Assembly (NCBI RefSeq): GCF_039534085.1
Contig: NZ_BAAAUT010000022.1
Span: 1 to 64,000, forward strand
Source: Planomonospora_B alba
GTDB taxonomy: Bacteria; Actinomycetota; Actinomycetes; Streptosporangiales; Streptosporangiaceae
Direction of reading: 5' to 3'
DNA: 64,000 nt
Of the stretch, positions 30,240 through 39,468 are shown piece by piece. Made by a program: the position numbers and the translations under genes. The notes under the pieces were generated by a model. That model was not told the origin of the DNA, made no database searches, and saw only the letters and a list, made by a program, of their open reading frames with translations. How positions within the stretch are numbered: position 1 is the stretch's first letter; the number at the start of each line of letters is the position of its first letter.

Positions 30240-31518
30240 CGAGATCCGGCGGTCGGCACGGCCGCTGGACGGTCCCGCCGACCTCGACCCGCTGCTGGAG
30301 CGGATCGGCGAGGCGCGCTACGTCCTGATCGGCGAGGCCAGCCACGGCACGCACGACTTCTACGCCTGGCGGGCCGCGCTGACCCGCCGGCTGGTCGTCG
30401 AGAGGGGCTTCCGGTTCGTCGGCGTCGAAGGCGACTGGCCCGACTGCGACCGGGTCCACCGCGCGGTCACCGGCGCCTCGGGCTCCTCCCCCGACGAGGC
30501 CGTGTACGCCTTCGACCGCTGGCCGGCGTTCATGTGGGCCAACGAGGAGGTCGCGGAGTTCTGCCGGTGGCTGCGCGCCTGGAACGAGACCCTCCCGCCG
30601 GAGCGGCGCTGCGGCTTCCACGGCCTGGACGTCTACAGCCTGTGGGACTCGCTGCGGGCCGTGCGCGGCTACGCGCTGCGGCACCTGCCCGAGCAGGCCG
30701 AGACGGTGCTGCGCGCGCTGCACTGCTTCGAGGCCTACGGGCACGACCCGCAGCGGTACGGCCTGGCCGCCCGGCTGCTCCCCGGCTCCTGCGAGGAGGA
30801 GGTCGTCGGCATGCTGGCGGCGGTCAGGCAGGCGGCCCCCTCCGGCGAGGCGGGCCTGGCCGTACGGCAGAACGCCGAGGTGGTGGCCGGGGCCGAGGAG
30901 TACTACCGGGCCATGGTGCGCGGCGGGCCCGACTCGTGGAACCTGCGCGACACCCACATGGCCGACACCCTCGACCGGCTGACCGACTTCTACGGCGACG
31001 GCGCCAAGGCGGTCGTGTGGGCCCACAACACCCATGTCGGCGACGCCCGCGCCACCGACATGGCCGCGGCCGGGATGACCAACCTCGGGCAGCTGGTGCG
31101 GGAACGGCACGGCGCGGGCGACGGGAACGGCGCGGTGGTGCTGGTCGGCTTCGGCACGCACCGGGGCACGGTGGTCGCGGGCGAGGCCTGGGACGCCCCG
31201 GCCGAGGTCATGGCGGTCCCGCCCGCCCGCCATGGGTCGCTGGAGGCGCTGCTGCACTCCTCCGCGCCGGAGCGCGCGCTGTTCGTCGTGCCGCCCGCGG
31301 GCGCGGACCGGCCCGGCTGGTACGACCGCCCGGTCGGCCACCGGGCCATCGGCGTGGTCTACCACCCCGAGCTCGACCACCTGCGCAACTACGTGCGCAC
31401 CGTGCCCGGCCGCCGCTACGACGCGTTCGTCTGGCTGGACGAGACCCGGGCGCTGCGCCCGCTGCACGGCGAGCCGCCCGGCGAGACGGAGCCGGAGGCC
31501 TTCCCCAGCGGGCTGTGA
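30229..31518 (+). CDS. Erythromycin-esterase-like hydrolase
   Basis: 429 aa from GTG 30229, which overlaps the DUF2795 gene. The family signatures are IGEASHGTHDFYAWRAALTRRLVVERGFRFVGVEGDWPDCDRV, WANEEVAEFCRWLRAWNETLP, WNLRDTHMADTLDRL and VWAHNTHVGDARATDM. The Glu/His residues in E-A-S-H-G-T-H and A-H-N-T-H correspond to the Ere catalytic/metal centre. Known Ere enzymes open the macrolide lactone ring, but chromosomal actinomycete members seldom have tested resistance and may act on other esters. Cytoplasmic. Its coupling to DUF2795 and a GAF kinase upstream suggests a stress module. Confidence 0.88.
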   Translation: MSPDEIRRSARPLDGPADLDPLLERIGEARYVLIGEASHGTHDFYAWRAALTRRLVVERGFRFVGVEGDWPDCDRVHRAVTGASGSSPDEAVYAFDRWPAFMWANEEVAEFCRWLRAWNETLPPERRCGFHGLDVYSLWDSLRAVRGYALRHLPEQAETVLRALHCFEAYGHDPQRYGLAARLLPGSCEEEVVGMLAAVRQAAPSGEAGLAVRQNAEVVAGAEEYYRAMVRGGPDSWNLRDTHMADTLDRLTDFYGDGAKAVVWAHNTHVGDARATDMAAAGMTNLGQLVRERHGAGDGNGAVVLVGFGTHRGTVVAGEAWDAPAEVMAVPPARHGSLEALLHSSAPERALFVVPPAGADRPGWYDRPVGHRAIGVVYHPELDHLRNYVRTVPGRRYDAFVWLDETRALRPLHGEPPGETEPEAFPSGL

Positions 31519-31571
31519 GGAGACCGGCGGCACGGTGGAATCCGGTGCCCCGCCGTACCGGGAGGAGGCGG

Positions 31572-32501
31572 ATGATGACGGGCTACGACGTGGTGGTCGT
31601 CGGCGGCGCCGGCGTCGACGTCACCGTCCTGGTGGAGGAGCCGCCCGCGGCCGGGCGCGCCGTGCAGGCGCGGGCGGGCTGGACGGGACCGGGCGGCAAG
31701 GGCGTCGTGGCGGCCGTCTGCGCGGCCCGCCAGGGCGGCCGGGTGGCCCTGGTCGGCCGCGTGGGAGCCGACGCGGCCGGGGACCAGGTGCTGGACCGGC
31801 TCACCGACGAGGGCGTCGACACCCGGTACATGACCCGCGACGACGGCGTGCGCACCGAGCAGGTCGTCATGATCGTCCAACCGGACGGCGAGAGCCGGGA
31901 CGTCGTGCTGCGCGGCGCCAACGCGGCGCTGCGCCCCGAGCACGTGCTGGCCGCCGGAGCGGCCCTGACCTCCGCCGGCGTGGTGGCGGCCCAGCTGGAG
32001 GTGCCGCAGCCCGCCGTACAGGCCGCCTTCGACCGGGCCGAGAGCGCGGGCGTGCCGCGGCTGCTCGACCCGGCGCCCGCCCAGCCGGTCGCGCCGGAGC
32101 TGCTGGCCATGGCCACCGCGGTGCGGGCCAACGCGGCCGAGGCCCGGCACCTCACCGGAGCCGAGGTGCGTGATTGGGACGGCGCCCGCCACGCCGCCGC
32201 GCTGGCGCGGCACCGGGGGCCGTCGCTCGTGGTCTTCCAGGCCGGTTCGCAGGGCGATCTGGCCGCCTGGGACGGGGGCGAGGCGCGACTGCCCCGCCGC
32301 GCCGTGCCGGTGACCGACCCGAGCGGCGCGGGTGACGCCTTCACCGGCACGCTCGCGCTCGGGATCGCCCGGCGCGACCCGGCCGGCCGGGCGGTGCGCC
32401 GCGCCGCCGCCGCGGCCGCCCTGGTGACCACCGCCCCGGGCGCCCTGCCGCCCCTGCCGACCGCGCCCGAGATCGACGACCTGCTCGCGTCCGGCACCTG
32501 A
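31572..32501 (+). CDS. PfkB/ribokinase-family sugar kinase
   Basis: 309 aa; ATG 31572 or 31575, behind GGAGGAGG. VVGGAGVDVTVLVEEPPAAGRAVQARAGWTGPGGKGVVAAVCAARQGGRVALVGRVGADAAGDQVLDRL is the N-terminal PfkB signature, and DPSGAGDAFTGTLALGIA the second (catalytic Asp in G-A-G-D). It looks most like ribokinase, phosphorylating D-ribose or a related sugar at the expense of ATP. No rbs transporter or regulator is nearby. It starts 53 bp after the esterase gene and may share its transcript. Confidence 0.88.
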   Translation: MMTGYDVVVVGGAGVDVTVLVEEPPAAGRAVQARAGWTGPGGKGVVAAVCAARQGGRVALVGRVGADAAGDQVLDRLTDEGVDTRYMTRDDGVRTEQVVMIVQPDGESRDVVLRGANAALRPEHVLAAGAALTSAGVVAAQLEVPQPAVQAAFDRAESAGVPRLLDPAPAQPVAPELLAMATAVRANAAEARHLTGAEVRDWDGARHAAALARHRGPSLVVFQAGSQGDLAAWDGGEARLPRRAVPVTDPSGAGDAFTGTLALGIARRDPAGRAVRRAAAAAALVTTAPGALPPLPTAPEIDDLLASGT

Positions 32502-32555
32502 CGCCGCCACGGCGGCCGCGTCACCACGGCGGGTCCCCGGCGGCCCGGGCGGGCC

Positions 32556-33983
32556 CTAGCCCCGCCGTCCCGCCAGGGTCTCGGCGAGTTCGGGCCAGAA
32601 GAAGGCCATCGTGGCCGCGCCCTTGAGCAGCATGTCGACCTCGACCCGCTCGTCGCTGTCGTGCCAGCGGTCGGTCGGCAGCCCCGTGCCGAAGAAGACC
32701 ACCGGCGCGTCCAGGGAGGTGTGCAGCAGCTGGGCCGGGGCTCCGCCGCCGTTGCGCATCTCCCCCGCCACCGGGACGCCGAACCCCCGCTCCATCGCCC
32801 GGCCCAGCGCCTCCAGCGCGGGATGGCCCGGCGGGGTGCGGTACGGCTCCTGCGCGGCCTCCAGGGAGACGTCCAGCTGGTAGTCGACCTTGTCGCTGAT
32901 CCGCTCGGCCACCCAGGCCCTCAGCTGCTCGGCGACCTCGGCGACCCGCTGGTCCGGCACCAGGCGCAGGTTCAGGTCCACCGAGGCCACCGAGGGGATC
33001 GCGCCGCGGGAGGCGCCGACGGGGTCGCCGCCGATGAAGGCGAGGATCTCCACCGCCGGTCGGGTCCAGACGCGCTCCAGCACGCTGTGGCCGTCCTCGC
33101 CGCCGACCGTGCGGGTCTCGGTGCGCTCCAGCCAGTCGGCGTCGCTGTAGGGCAGGGCGTTGATCCGGTCCCGCTCCTCGGCGGACAGTTCCGTCACCCG
33201 GTCGTAGAAGCCGGGCAGCGTCACCCTGCCCCGCTCGTCGTACAGCTGCGCCATCAGCTTGCACAGCTCGGCGCAGGGGTTGGGCGCGGCCCCGGAGACC
33301 GCACCGCTGTGCACGTCCCGGTACGGCCCGAACACCTGCAGTTTGGCGCTGAGCATGCCGCGCAGCCCGGTGCAGAGCGCCGGGGCCTGCGGCGACCACA
33401 TCATCGTGTCGGAGAGCACGACCAGGTCGGCGGCCAGCTCCTCGCGGTGGTCGTCCAGCAGGGCGGCCAGGTGCGGGGAGCCGATCTCCTCCTCGCCCTC
33501 GACGAGCAACTTGAGGTTGACCGGCGGCGCGTCGCGGCCGGTCGCCGCCAGGTGGGCGCGCAGACCCCACAGGTGGGCCAGGATCTGCCCCTTGGCGTCG
33601 GAGGCGCCGCGGCCGTACATCTTGCCGTCGCGCACCTGCGGCTCGAACGGCAGCGACTCGCCCCAGGTGTCGGCGTGCACGGCGCGCACGTCGTGGTGGC
33701 TGTAGACCAGCACGGTCGGCGCGTCCGGCTCCCGGCACCAGGCGGCGTGGACCGCAGGCATGCCGTCTCGGGTCTGCCACAGCTCCACGGCGGGGAAGCC
33801 GATCTCGCGCAGCCGCCCGGTCAGCCAGTTCGCCGAGCGCAGCAGGTCCGCGCCGTGCTCCGGCATCGAGGAGATCGAGGCGATGCGCACCCAGTCGCCG
33901 AGCTCGCGCAGGAACTCCTCGCGGTACTCGCGCAGGAACCGGTGCACGGCCTCGTCACCGGTGCGGCCGTCATCTGCTGTCAT
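32556..33983 (-). CDS. M20-family metallopeptidase (dipeptidase/carboxypeptidase type)
   Basis: 475 aa from ATG 33983. The M20 metal centre is seen in YSHHDVR (His96, Asp98), the bridging Asp129 in YGRGASDAKGQ, and the catalytic/metal Glu pair in EGEEEIGSPH (164-166). A dimerisation domain follows (about 200-330), and the C-terminal GGGAPAQLLHTSLDAPVVFFGTG carries the last ligand region. The length and G-E-E-E-I-G-S motif fit di- and tripeptidases (CNDP/DUG1-like) that need two zinc ions. Cytoplasmic. Function in peptide turnover is inferred from family. Confidence 0.92.
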   Translation of the reverse strand: MTADDGRTGDEAVHRFLREYREEFLRELGDWVRIASISSMPEHGADLLRSANWLTGRLREIGFPAVELWQTRDGMPAVHAAWCREPDAPTVLVYSHHDVRAVHADTWGESLPFEPQVRDGKMYGRGASDAKGQILAHLWGLRAHLAATGRDAPPVNLKLLVEGEEEIGSPHLAALLDDHREELAADLVVLSDTMMWSPQAPALCTGLRGMLSAKLQVFGPYRDVHSGAVSGAAPNPCAELCKLMAQLYDERGRVTLPGFYDRVTELSAEERDRINALPYSDADWLERTETRTVGGEDGHSVLERVWTRPAVEILAFIGGDPVGASRGAIPSVASVDLNLRLVPDQRVAEVAEQLRAWVAERISDKVDYQLDVSLEAAQEPYRTPPGHPALEALGRAMERGFGVPVAGEMRNGGGAPAQLLHTSLDAPVVFFGTGLPTDRWHDSDERVEVDMLLKGAATMAFFWPELAETLAGRRG

Positions 33984-34188
33984 GACGGCGATGCTAGGCG
34001 CGCACCCGCCGGTCCCCACCGTGGCGATCTGCCGTTTTACCAGGAAATCAGGGAAGGACGACGCGGTCGCGTCCTCGTCGCGCCGCACGGCGGGCGGGGG
34101 CCGGATGACCGGCCGCCGCCCGGTGGCTCCGGATCCCGCGCGCCCGGACCGGCGGGAGCGGTCCCTCCCGGGCCGGTCCCCTCGCGGC

Positions 34189-35610
34189 TCAGGCGGGGTG
34201 CCGGCCGGGCCGGGGGCGGCGTGCGGGGCCGGAGGAGCGGGCCGGGGGCGCCGCGGGCACGCGCCGGGACGGCACCGGGCGCCGGGCGCGGCGGGCCGCG
34301 TGCGGCCGGACCGGCCGCACCGGCGCCGTCCGCCGCGGACGGCGGAAGCCGCGCGGCGGGACGAGCGCGGCGGTGATCGACGCGACGGCGGGCAGGCGGA
34401 GCCGGTGCCCGAGCGCGCCCGCCATCGCCAGGGCGGCCGCGCACACCGCCGCGGAGGCGGCCAGCCCCGCTCCGGTGAGGGCCGCGCGCGGGCCCAGGGC
34501 GTCGCACAGGACGCCCAGCAGCGGTCCGCCCAGCGCGCCGGCGGCTCCCGTGACCATCGACTGCGCGGCCAGCACGCGGCCCCGCATCCGAGGGTCGGTG
34601 CCGAGCTGGAGCCGGGCCCCGATCGTGGTGTCGAGGATCACCGCGCTCGCGCCGACGGGCAGCAGGACGGCGGCGAAGGGCAGCAGGCCCGGCATGGCGC
34701 CGCCCGCCGCCTGGCCGACGGCGGTGAGCGCCGCGGCGGCGAACAGGACGGGGAAGGTCAACCGGCGCCGCAGGACGGCGTACAGGCCGCCGATGACGGC
34801 GCCGGCCCCGAAGACGACGGACAGGGTCCCGTACCCGGCTGCCCCGGCCTGCAGCGGCCCCTGGCTCATCGTGGTCATGGTGACCTGGTAGTTGCGGCTC
34901 AGCGCGCCCAGCACGAGGGCGAACAGGAGCAGGACCAGCAGCCACCGGGTCCGGCCGATGTAGCGCAGCCCGGCCACGGCCCCGGAGTCCTCCGCGGCGG
35001 CGCGCGGCAGCGGGTGCAGCTCGCCGCCGCGCATGAGGCAGATCGCCGCCACGACCACGGCGAAGCCGAGCGCGTCGATGACGAACAGGCCGCCGGTCCC
35101 GGCGACGGGGATGAGCACCCCGGCCAGGCCCATGCCCAGGACGCGTCCCACGGAGGTGATCACCGCGCCGAGGGACAGGGCGTCGGGCAGGTCGTCGGGG
35201 CCGACCACCTCGGCGCCGAACCGGCCCAGCGCGGGGAAGTACAGGGAGGGCAGCACCCCGCCGACGAGGGCGACCGCGTAGACGGGCCAGACGCTGTCCA
35301 CCCCGGTGAAGACCATCACCGCCAGCACCACGGCGAGCGTTCCGTGCAGGGCGTGCCCCGCCGCCACCAGCGGCCGGGCGGGCAGGCGGTCGGCCAGGGA
35401 CCCGCCGGCGAAGGTCATCAGCAGGCCCGGCGCCGACTGCAGGAACAGGCCGAGGCCGAGACTGGTGGCCGAGCCGGAGACGGACAGCAGGAGCCAGTTG
35501 ACTCCCATGACCTGGGTCCAGCTTCCGATCATCGACATGAAGTTCGCGCCGGCCCACATACGGTAGTTGTGGTGCCGCAGCACGCGCAGCATGCCGGGGT
35601 TTCGCAGCAC
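34189..35610 (-). CDS. MFS exporter (EntS/DHA3-like) with basic C-terminal tail
   Basis: 473 aa from GTG 35610. About 12 helices; RHHNYRMWAGANFMSMIGSWTQVMGVNWLLLSVSGSATSLGLGLFLQSAPGLLMTFAGGSLADRLPARPLV is typical of the PF05977 (EntS-like) exporters. The last about 75 residues are not membrane but Arg/Pro-rich (RRPRRTAPVRPVRPHAARRARRP...), an unusual basic extension. It may export a siderophore or drug. A short inverted repeat TTGA-GGAT-TCAA lies upstream near 35814. Same strand as the M20 gene but 205 bp away. Confidence 0.85.
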   Translation of the reverse strand: MLRNPGMLRVLRHHNYRMWAGANFMSMIGSWTQVMGVNWLLLSVSGSATSLGLGLFLQSAPGLLMTFAGGSLADRLPARPLVAAGHALHGTLAVVLAVMVFTGVDSVWPVYAVALVGGVLPSLYFPALGRFGAEVVGPDDLPDALSLGAVITSVGRVLGMGLAGVLIPVAGTGGLFVIDALGFAVVVAAICLMRGGELHPLPRAAAEDSGAVAGLRYIGRTRWLLVLLLFALVLGALSRNYQVTMTTMSQGPLQAGAAGYGTLSVVFGAGAVIGGLYAVLRRRLTFPVLFAAAALTAVGQAAGGAMPGLLPFAAVLLPVGASAVILDTTIGARLQLGTDPRMRGRVLAAQSMVTGAAGALGGPLLGVLCDALGPRAALTGAGLAASAAVCAAALAMAGALGHRLRLPAVASITAALVPPRGFRRPRRTAPVRPVRPHAARRARRPVPSRRVPAAPPARSSGPARRPRPGRHPA

Positions 35611-35872
35611 GGTGACGCTTCCTCACTCGGGTTCTCACGGGGTGGGAGGAGCCGCCGCGGCCGTCCCCGCCGCGGCGCCGTACGGCGCCGGCCGGGCGGG
35701 GAGGTCCGAGTGGTGCGCGGGTGTACGGCGCGCCGCCGCCGGACGGTGAACGGTGTGTCCCTCCGCGCAGTCCATCGGCGGGCGCAGGCGCGCTCTGAGC
35801 ACCTTCAGGTTGAGGATTCAACTTTTTCCGCGGCCCCTCCTCCCGCGCAGGCGGACGGGCCGCGGGGTGGCC

Positions 35873-35902
35873 GGGAGCGGGGAGGACGGGAGCGGGGAGG
35901 AC
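35873..35902. repeat. 15-bp perfect tandem duplication
   Basis: GGGAGCGGGGAGGAC occurs twice in a row in the 425-bp gap between the MFS gene and ectA. Otherwise 35611-36000 contains no gene I can support. Confidence 0.85.
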
Positions 35903-36001
35903 GGGCCGCCTTATATCACATCCGAATGGCCGGCCCGGCGACCGGATCCGGTTTCCCGTTCCATGGAGCCGTGCTCACGAAGTTCCCACCGCCTCCATTC
36001 C

Positions 36002-36022
36002 TATGATCTACGCACATATGAT
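36002..36022 (+). promoter_or_regulatory. AT-rich ect promoter region with two TATGAT elements
   Basis: TATGAT occurs at 36002-36007 and 36017-36022 in a patch that is much richer in AT than its surroundings and lies just before ectA. Either could be the -10; no convincing -35 is seen, which fits a regulated osmotic promoter. Confidence 0.45.
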
Positions 36023-36035
36023 TAATTTGAGATGC

Positions 36036-36560
36036 ATGTCTGGTGGAAAGCCCTCAAATCGGGCATACAACTCAGCGACTGGAAACCGCATCCGAATGGA
36101 GGAGCCCGGAATCGACGACGGTCCGGACATATGGCGTATCGCACGTGAATCGGAGACCCTGGACGTGAACTCTCCCTACAGCTACGTACTCTGGTGCCGG
36201 GACTTCTCCGGCACCTCTGTCATCGCGCGGGGAGAGCACGGCGCCTGCGGCTTCGTGACGGGGTTCACCCGCCCGAAGGCGCCGGACACGTTCTTCGTCT
36301 GGCAGGTCGCGGTCGACCGCTCCTGGCGCGGGCGGGGACTGGCCCGGCGGATGCTCGACCATCTCGCCGACCGGCTGGTCCCGTGGGGACACCGCTTCCT
36401 CGAGGCCACGGTCACGCCGGACAACGCGCCCTCGGCCCGCCTGTTCGAATCCTTCGCCAGGAACCGGGGAAGCTCCCTGGAGCGGCGCCGCCTGTTCGGC
36501 CGGGAGCACTTCCCGGTCGACCACGAACCCGAGGTGCTCTTCCGCATCGGCGCGCTGTAG
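36036..36560 (+). CDS. ectA: L-2,4-diaminobutyrate acetyltransferase, ectoine synthesis
   Basis: 174 aa from ATG 36036. The ATG at 36096 would cut into the first GNAT strand (RIRMEEPGIDDGPDIWRIARES), so an upstream start is more likely, though no strong ribosome site marks it. The GNAT acetyl-CoA loop is VAVDRSWRGRGLARRMLDHL (R/Q-x-x-G-x-A). DVNSPYSYVLWCRDF and RPKAPDTFFVWQ are EctA-specific. It transfers acetyl from acetyl-CoA to the gamma-amino group of diaminobutyrate in the cytoplasm. First gene of an ectABCD set; 78 bp before ectB. Confidence 0.92.
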   Translation: MSGGKPSNRAYNSATGNRIRMEEPGIDDGPDIWRIARESETLDVNSPYSYVLWCRDFSGTSVIARGEHGACGFVTGFTRPKAPDTFFVWQVAVDRSWRGRGLARRMLDHLADRLVPWGHRFLEATVTPDNAPSARLFESFARNRGSSLERRRLFGREHFPVDHEPEVLFRIGAL

Positions 36561-36638
36561 CCGAGGCGGGCCGCGGCCGGGAGGACTTCCCGCCGGCCGC
36601 CCCGGAGTTCACGACCACACCCCTGAGGACGGTGAACG

Positions 36639-37925
36639 ATGGACATATTCGAACGGCTCGAATCAGAGGTGAGAAGTTACTGCCGGAGCTGGCCCGCGGT
36701 TTTCCGCACCGCGCGGGGAAGCCGCATATTCGACGAGGACGGCCGGGGATTCCTGGACTTCTTCTCCGGCGCGGGAACGCTGAACTACGGGCACAACCAC
36801 CCTCACCTGAAAGCCGAACTGCTGGCCTATCTCGCCGGCGACCACGTCGTGCACAGCCTCGACATGCACACCACGGCCAAACGCCGGTTCCTGGAGAAAT
36901 TCCAGGACGTCGTCCTCGGGCCCAGGGGCCTCGACTACAAGGTCCAGCTGCCCGGCCCCGGCGGCACCAACGCCGTCGAGGCGGCGCTGAAGCTGGCGCG
37001 CAAGTACACCGGCCGCCAGACGGTCGTCAACTTCACCAACGCCTTCCACGGCATGACCCTCGGCTCCCTGGCGGTGACCGGCAACGCGGCCAAGCGCAAC
37101 GGCGCCGGGGTGCCGCTGAACCACACCGCGACGATGCCGTACGCCGGCTACCTCGACGGGCGCACCCCCGACTTCCTGCTCTTCGAACGGCTCCTGGACG
37201 ACCAGGGCAGCGGGCTCGACAGGCCCGCCGCGGTCATCGTGGAGACCCTGCAGGGAGAAGGCGGGCTCAACGGCGCCGACCCCGGCTGGCAGCGGGCACT
37301 GGCGCGGCTGTGCGCGCGGCACGGCATCCTGCTCATCGTCGACGACATCCAGATGGGCTGCGGCCGGACCGGGCCGTTCTTCAGCTTCGAGGACGCCGGG
37401 ATCACGCCCGACATCGTCTGCCTGTCGAAGTCCCTGAGCGGGTACGGCCTGCCGATGGCGCTCACGCTGCTCCGCCCCCACCTGGACGTGTGGGAGCCCG
37501 GGGAGCACAACGGGACCTTCCGCGGCCTGGACCCGGCCTTCGTCACGGCCGCCGCGGCCCTGGACCTCTGGACCGGCGACGGCCTGCGGGAGCAGACCCT
37601 CGCCAAGGGCGCCCGGGTCAGGCGGGCCCTGGAGGAGATCGCGGCCGCGCGCCCCGACGCCGTCGCCGGCGTGCGCGGCCGGGGCCTGGCCTGGGGGCTG
37701 GTCTTCACCGAGCCCGGCCTGGCCCCGCGGGTGTGCGGGGCCGCCTTCGAGCGCGGCCTGCTGATGGAGACCTCCGGACCGGACGACGAGGTGGTCAAGC
37801 TCCTGCCGCCGCTGACCGCCACGGCCGATGAGCTCGCCGAAGGGCTCGGCGTGCTGGCCGAGTCGGTGGCCGCCGTGTGCGACCGGCGGCCGGTCCCGGC
37901 CGCCGCGGGAAGGGGACGATCATGA
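36639..37925 (+). CDS. ectB: Diaminobutyrate-2-oxoglutarate transaminase, ectoine synthesis
   Basis: 428 aa. A class-III aminotransferase: DFFSGAGTLNYGHNHP, LPGPGGTNAVEAALKLARKYTGR, FTNAFHGMT, VETLQGEGG, VDDIQMGCGRTG and the PLP lysine at Lys264 in CLSKSLSGYG. It converts L-aspartate-4-semialdehyde and glutamate into L-2,4-diaminobutyrate. Length and motifs are as in Streptomyces EctB. The stop overlaps the ectC start (ATGA), so the two are translationally coupled. No aspartokinase (ask_ect) gene is linked. Confidence 0.96.
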   Translation: MDIFERLESEVRSYCRSWPAVFRTARGSRIFDEDGRGFLDFFSGAGTLNYGHNHPHLKAELLAYLAGDHVVHSLDMHTTAKRRFLEKFQDVVLGPRGLDYKVQLPGPGGTNAVEAALKLARKYTGRQTVVNFTNAFHGMTLGSLAVTGNAAKRNGAGVPLNHTATMPYAGYLDGRTPDFLLFERLLDDQGSGLDRPAAVIVETLQGEGGLNGADPGWQRALARLCARHGILLIVDDIQMGCGRTGPFFSFEDAGITPDIVCLSKSLSGYGLPMALTLLRPHLDVWEPGEHNGTFRGLDPAFVTAAAALDLWTGDGLREQTLAKGARVRRALEEIAAARPDAVAGVRGRGLAWGLVFTEPGLAPRVCGAAFERGLLMETSGPDDEVVKLLPPLTATADELAEGLGVLAESVAAVCDRRPVPAAAGRGRS

Positions 37926-38317
37926 TCGTCCGCTCTCTCGACGACGTCACCGGGACCGACCGCGACGTCCGGACGCCGACCTGGCGCAGCCGCCGCCTGG
38001 TGCTGGCCGAGGAGAAGGCCGGCTTCTCCCTGCACGACACGGTCCTGTACGCCGGGACCGAGACCACGATGTGGTACGCCCACCACGTCGAGGCCGTGTA
38101 CTGCGTGGAGGGCACGGGCGAGCTCGTCGACCACGACAACGGCGACAAGCACCTGATCGCGCCGGGGACGATGTACCTGCTCGACGGGCACGAGCACCAC
38201 ACCCTGCGGGCCCGCACCGACCTGCGCATGGTCTGCGTGTTCAACCCGCCCTGCACCGGGAGGGAGGTCCACGACGAGAACGGCGCCTACCCCCTGCTCA
38301 GCGAGACCGGCGCCTGA
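37922..38317 (+). CDS. ectC: L-ectoine synthase
   Basis: 131 aa cupin. VRSLDDVTGTDRDVRTPTWRSRRLVLAEEKAGFSLHDTVLYAGTETTMWYAHHVEAVYCVEGTGELVD is characteristic, with W-Y-A-H-H-V-E-A-V-Y-C and the later HEHHTLRA providing metal-site and active-site residues. It cyclises N-gamma-acetyl-diaminobutyrate to ectoine. Starts inside the ectB stop. After it comes a 119-bp gap with a CCCTCC-GGAGGG hairpin (loop CGTACC), which may lower read-through into ectD. Confidence 0.96.
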   Translation: MIVRSLDDVTGTDRDVRTPTWRSRRLVLAEEKAGFSLHDTVLYAGTETTMWYAHHVEAVYCVEGTGELVDHDNGDKHLIAPGTMYLLDGHEHHTLRARTDLRMVCVFNPPCTGREVHDENGAYPLLSETGA

Positions 38318-38436
38318 TCCCGCCGGCGGCGCGCACCGGCGGCCGGCGGGCGGCCCTCCCGTACCGGAGGGCGGCCCCCGGCGAGCCGGCGGCGCCCCGG
38401 CAGGGCGCACAGCGACGAACCCGGAGGAGACCGACC

Positions 38437-39330
38437 ATGCACATGGACGTCTATCCCACGCGCAAGACGAACGAGCCGACCCTCATCTTCCGGCAGGACC
38501 CCGTCGTGTACGGCGGGCCGGGCAGCGGGCCGGACGGCGGGCCGATCGACCCGCGGACCCTCGCCGACTACGACGCCAAGGGCTTCCTCACCGTCGAGTC
38601 ACTGATCTCCCCCACCGAGGTCGAGCGCTACCGCACCGAGCTGCACCGCCTGTCCACCGACGAGAGCCTCCGCGGGGACGAGCGGGTGATCACCGAACGC
38701 GGGTCGCAGGAGGTCCGCTCGGTCTTCGAGATCCACAAGGTCAGCGAGGTCTTCGCGAAGCTGGCGGCCGACCCGCGCCTGGTCGACCGCGCCCGGCAGA
38801 TCCTCGGCTCGGAGGTCTACATCCACCAGAGCCGGGTCAACTACAAGCCCGGCTTCACCGGCAAGGAGTTCTACTGGCACTCCGACTTCGAGACCTGGCA
38901 CGCCGAGGACGGCATGCCCCGCATGCGCGCGGTGAGCATCTCGATCGCGCTCACCGACAACCACGTGCACAACGGCGGCCTGATGATCATGCCGGGTTCG
39001 CACCGGACCTTCGTCTGCTGCCTGGGTGAGACGCCCTCGGAGCACTACAAGCAGTCCCTGAAGGGGCAGGAGATCGGCACCCCGGACCCCGACAGCCTGC
39101 GGCTGCTGGCCGAAAAGCACGGCATCGAGCTGTTCACCGGCCCCGCCGGCTCGGCGACGATGTTCGACTGCAACTGCATGCACGGCTCCAACGGCAACAT
39201 CACCCCGTTCCCCCGCTCCAACGTGTTCATCGTCTACAACAGCGTCGAGAACACCTGCGTGGAGCCGTTCGCCGCACCGGACCGGCGCCCGCCCTTCATC
39301 GCCTCCCGTGACTTCACCCCGGTCGGCTGA
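38437..39330 (+). CDS. ectD: Ectoine 5-hydroxylase (Fe(II)/2-oxoglutarate dioxygenase)
   Basis: 297 aa with GGAGGAG before the ATG. Iron ligands are His148, Asp150 (FYWHSDFETWH) and His249 (CNCMHGSNGN), spaced as in characterised EctD; the strictly conserved stretch around them is intact. It converts ectoine into 5-hydroxyectoine, which protects better against heat and desiccation. Linked ectABC and an importer suggest a joint osmotic regulon. Confidence 0.96.
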   Translation: MHMDVYPTRKTNEPTLIFRQDPVVYGGPGSGPDGGPIDPRTLADYDAKGFLTVESLISPTEVERYRTELHRLSTDESLRGDERVITERGSQEVRSVFEIHKVSEVFAKLAADPRLVDRARQILGSEVYIHQSRVNYKPGFTGKEFYWHSDFETWHAEDGMPRMRAVSISIALTDNHVHNGGLMIMPGSHRTFVCCLGETPSEHYKQSLKGQEIGTPDPDSLRLLAEKHGIELFTGPAGSATMFDCNCMHGSNGNITPFPRSNVFIVYNSVENTCVEPFAAPDRRPPFIASRDFTPVG

Positions 39331-39468
39331 GGACCGGAGCCGCCTCCCGCGCCGACCGCGTGGAGACGCGGCCGGCGCGGTCACGCCTCCGCGCGGCGCC
39401 GCGGGGCCCGGGAGGCCGATCCCCCGGCGGATCCGGACCGCCGGCACGGAAGCGGACAGGAGCGCAAC

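Noticed and set aside
30229..31518. Confident macrolide-resistance call for the esterase-like gene
   Set aside because: Only family-level motifs are visible; many chromosomal relatives have no tested macrolide activity.
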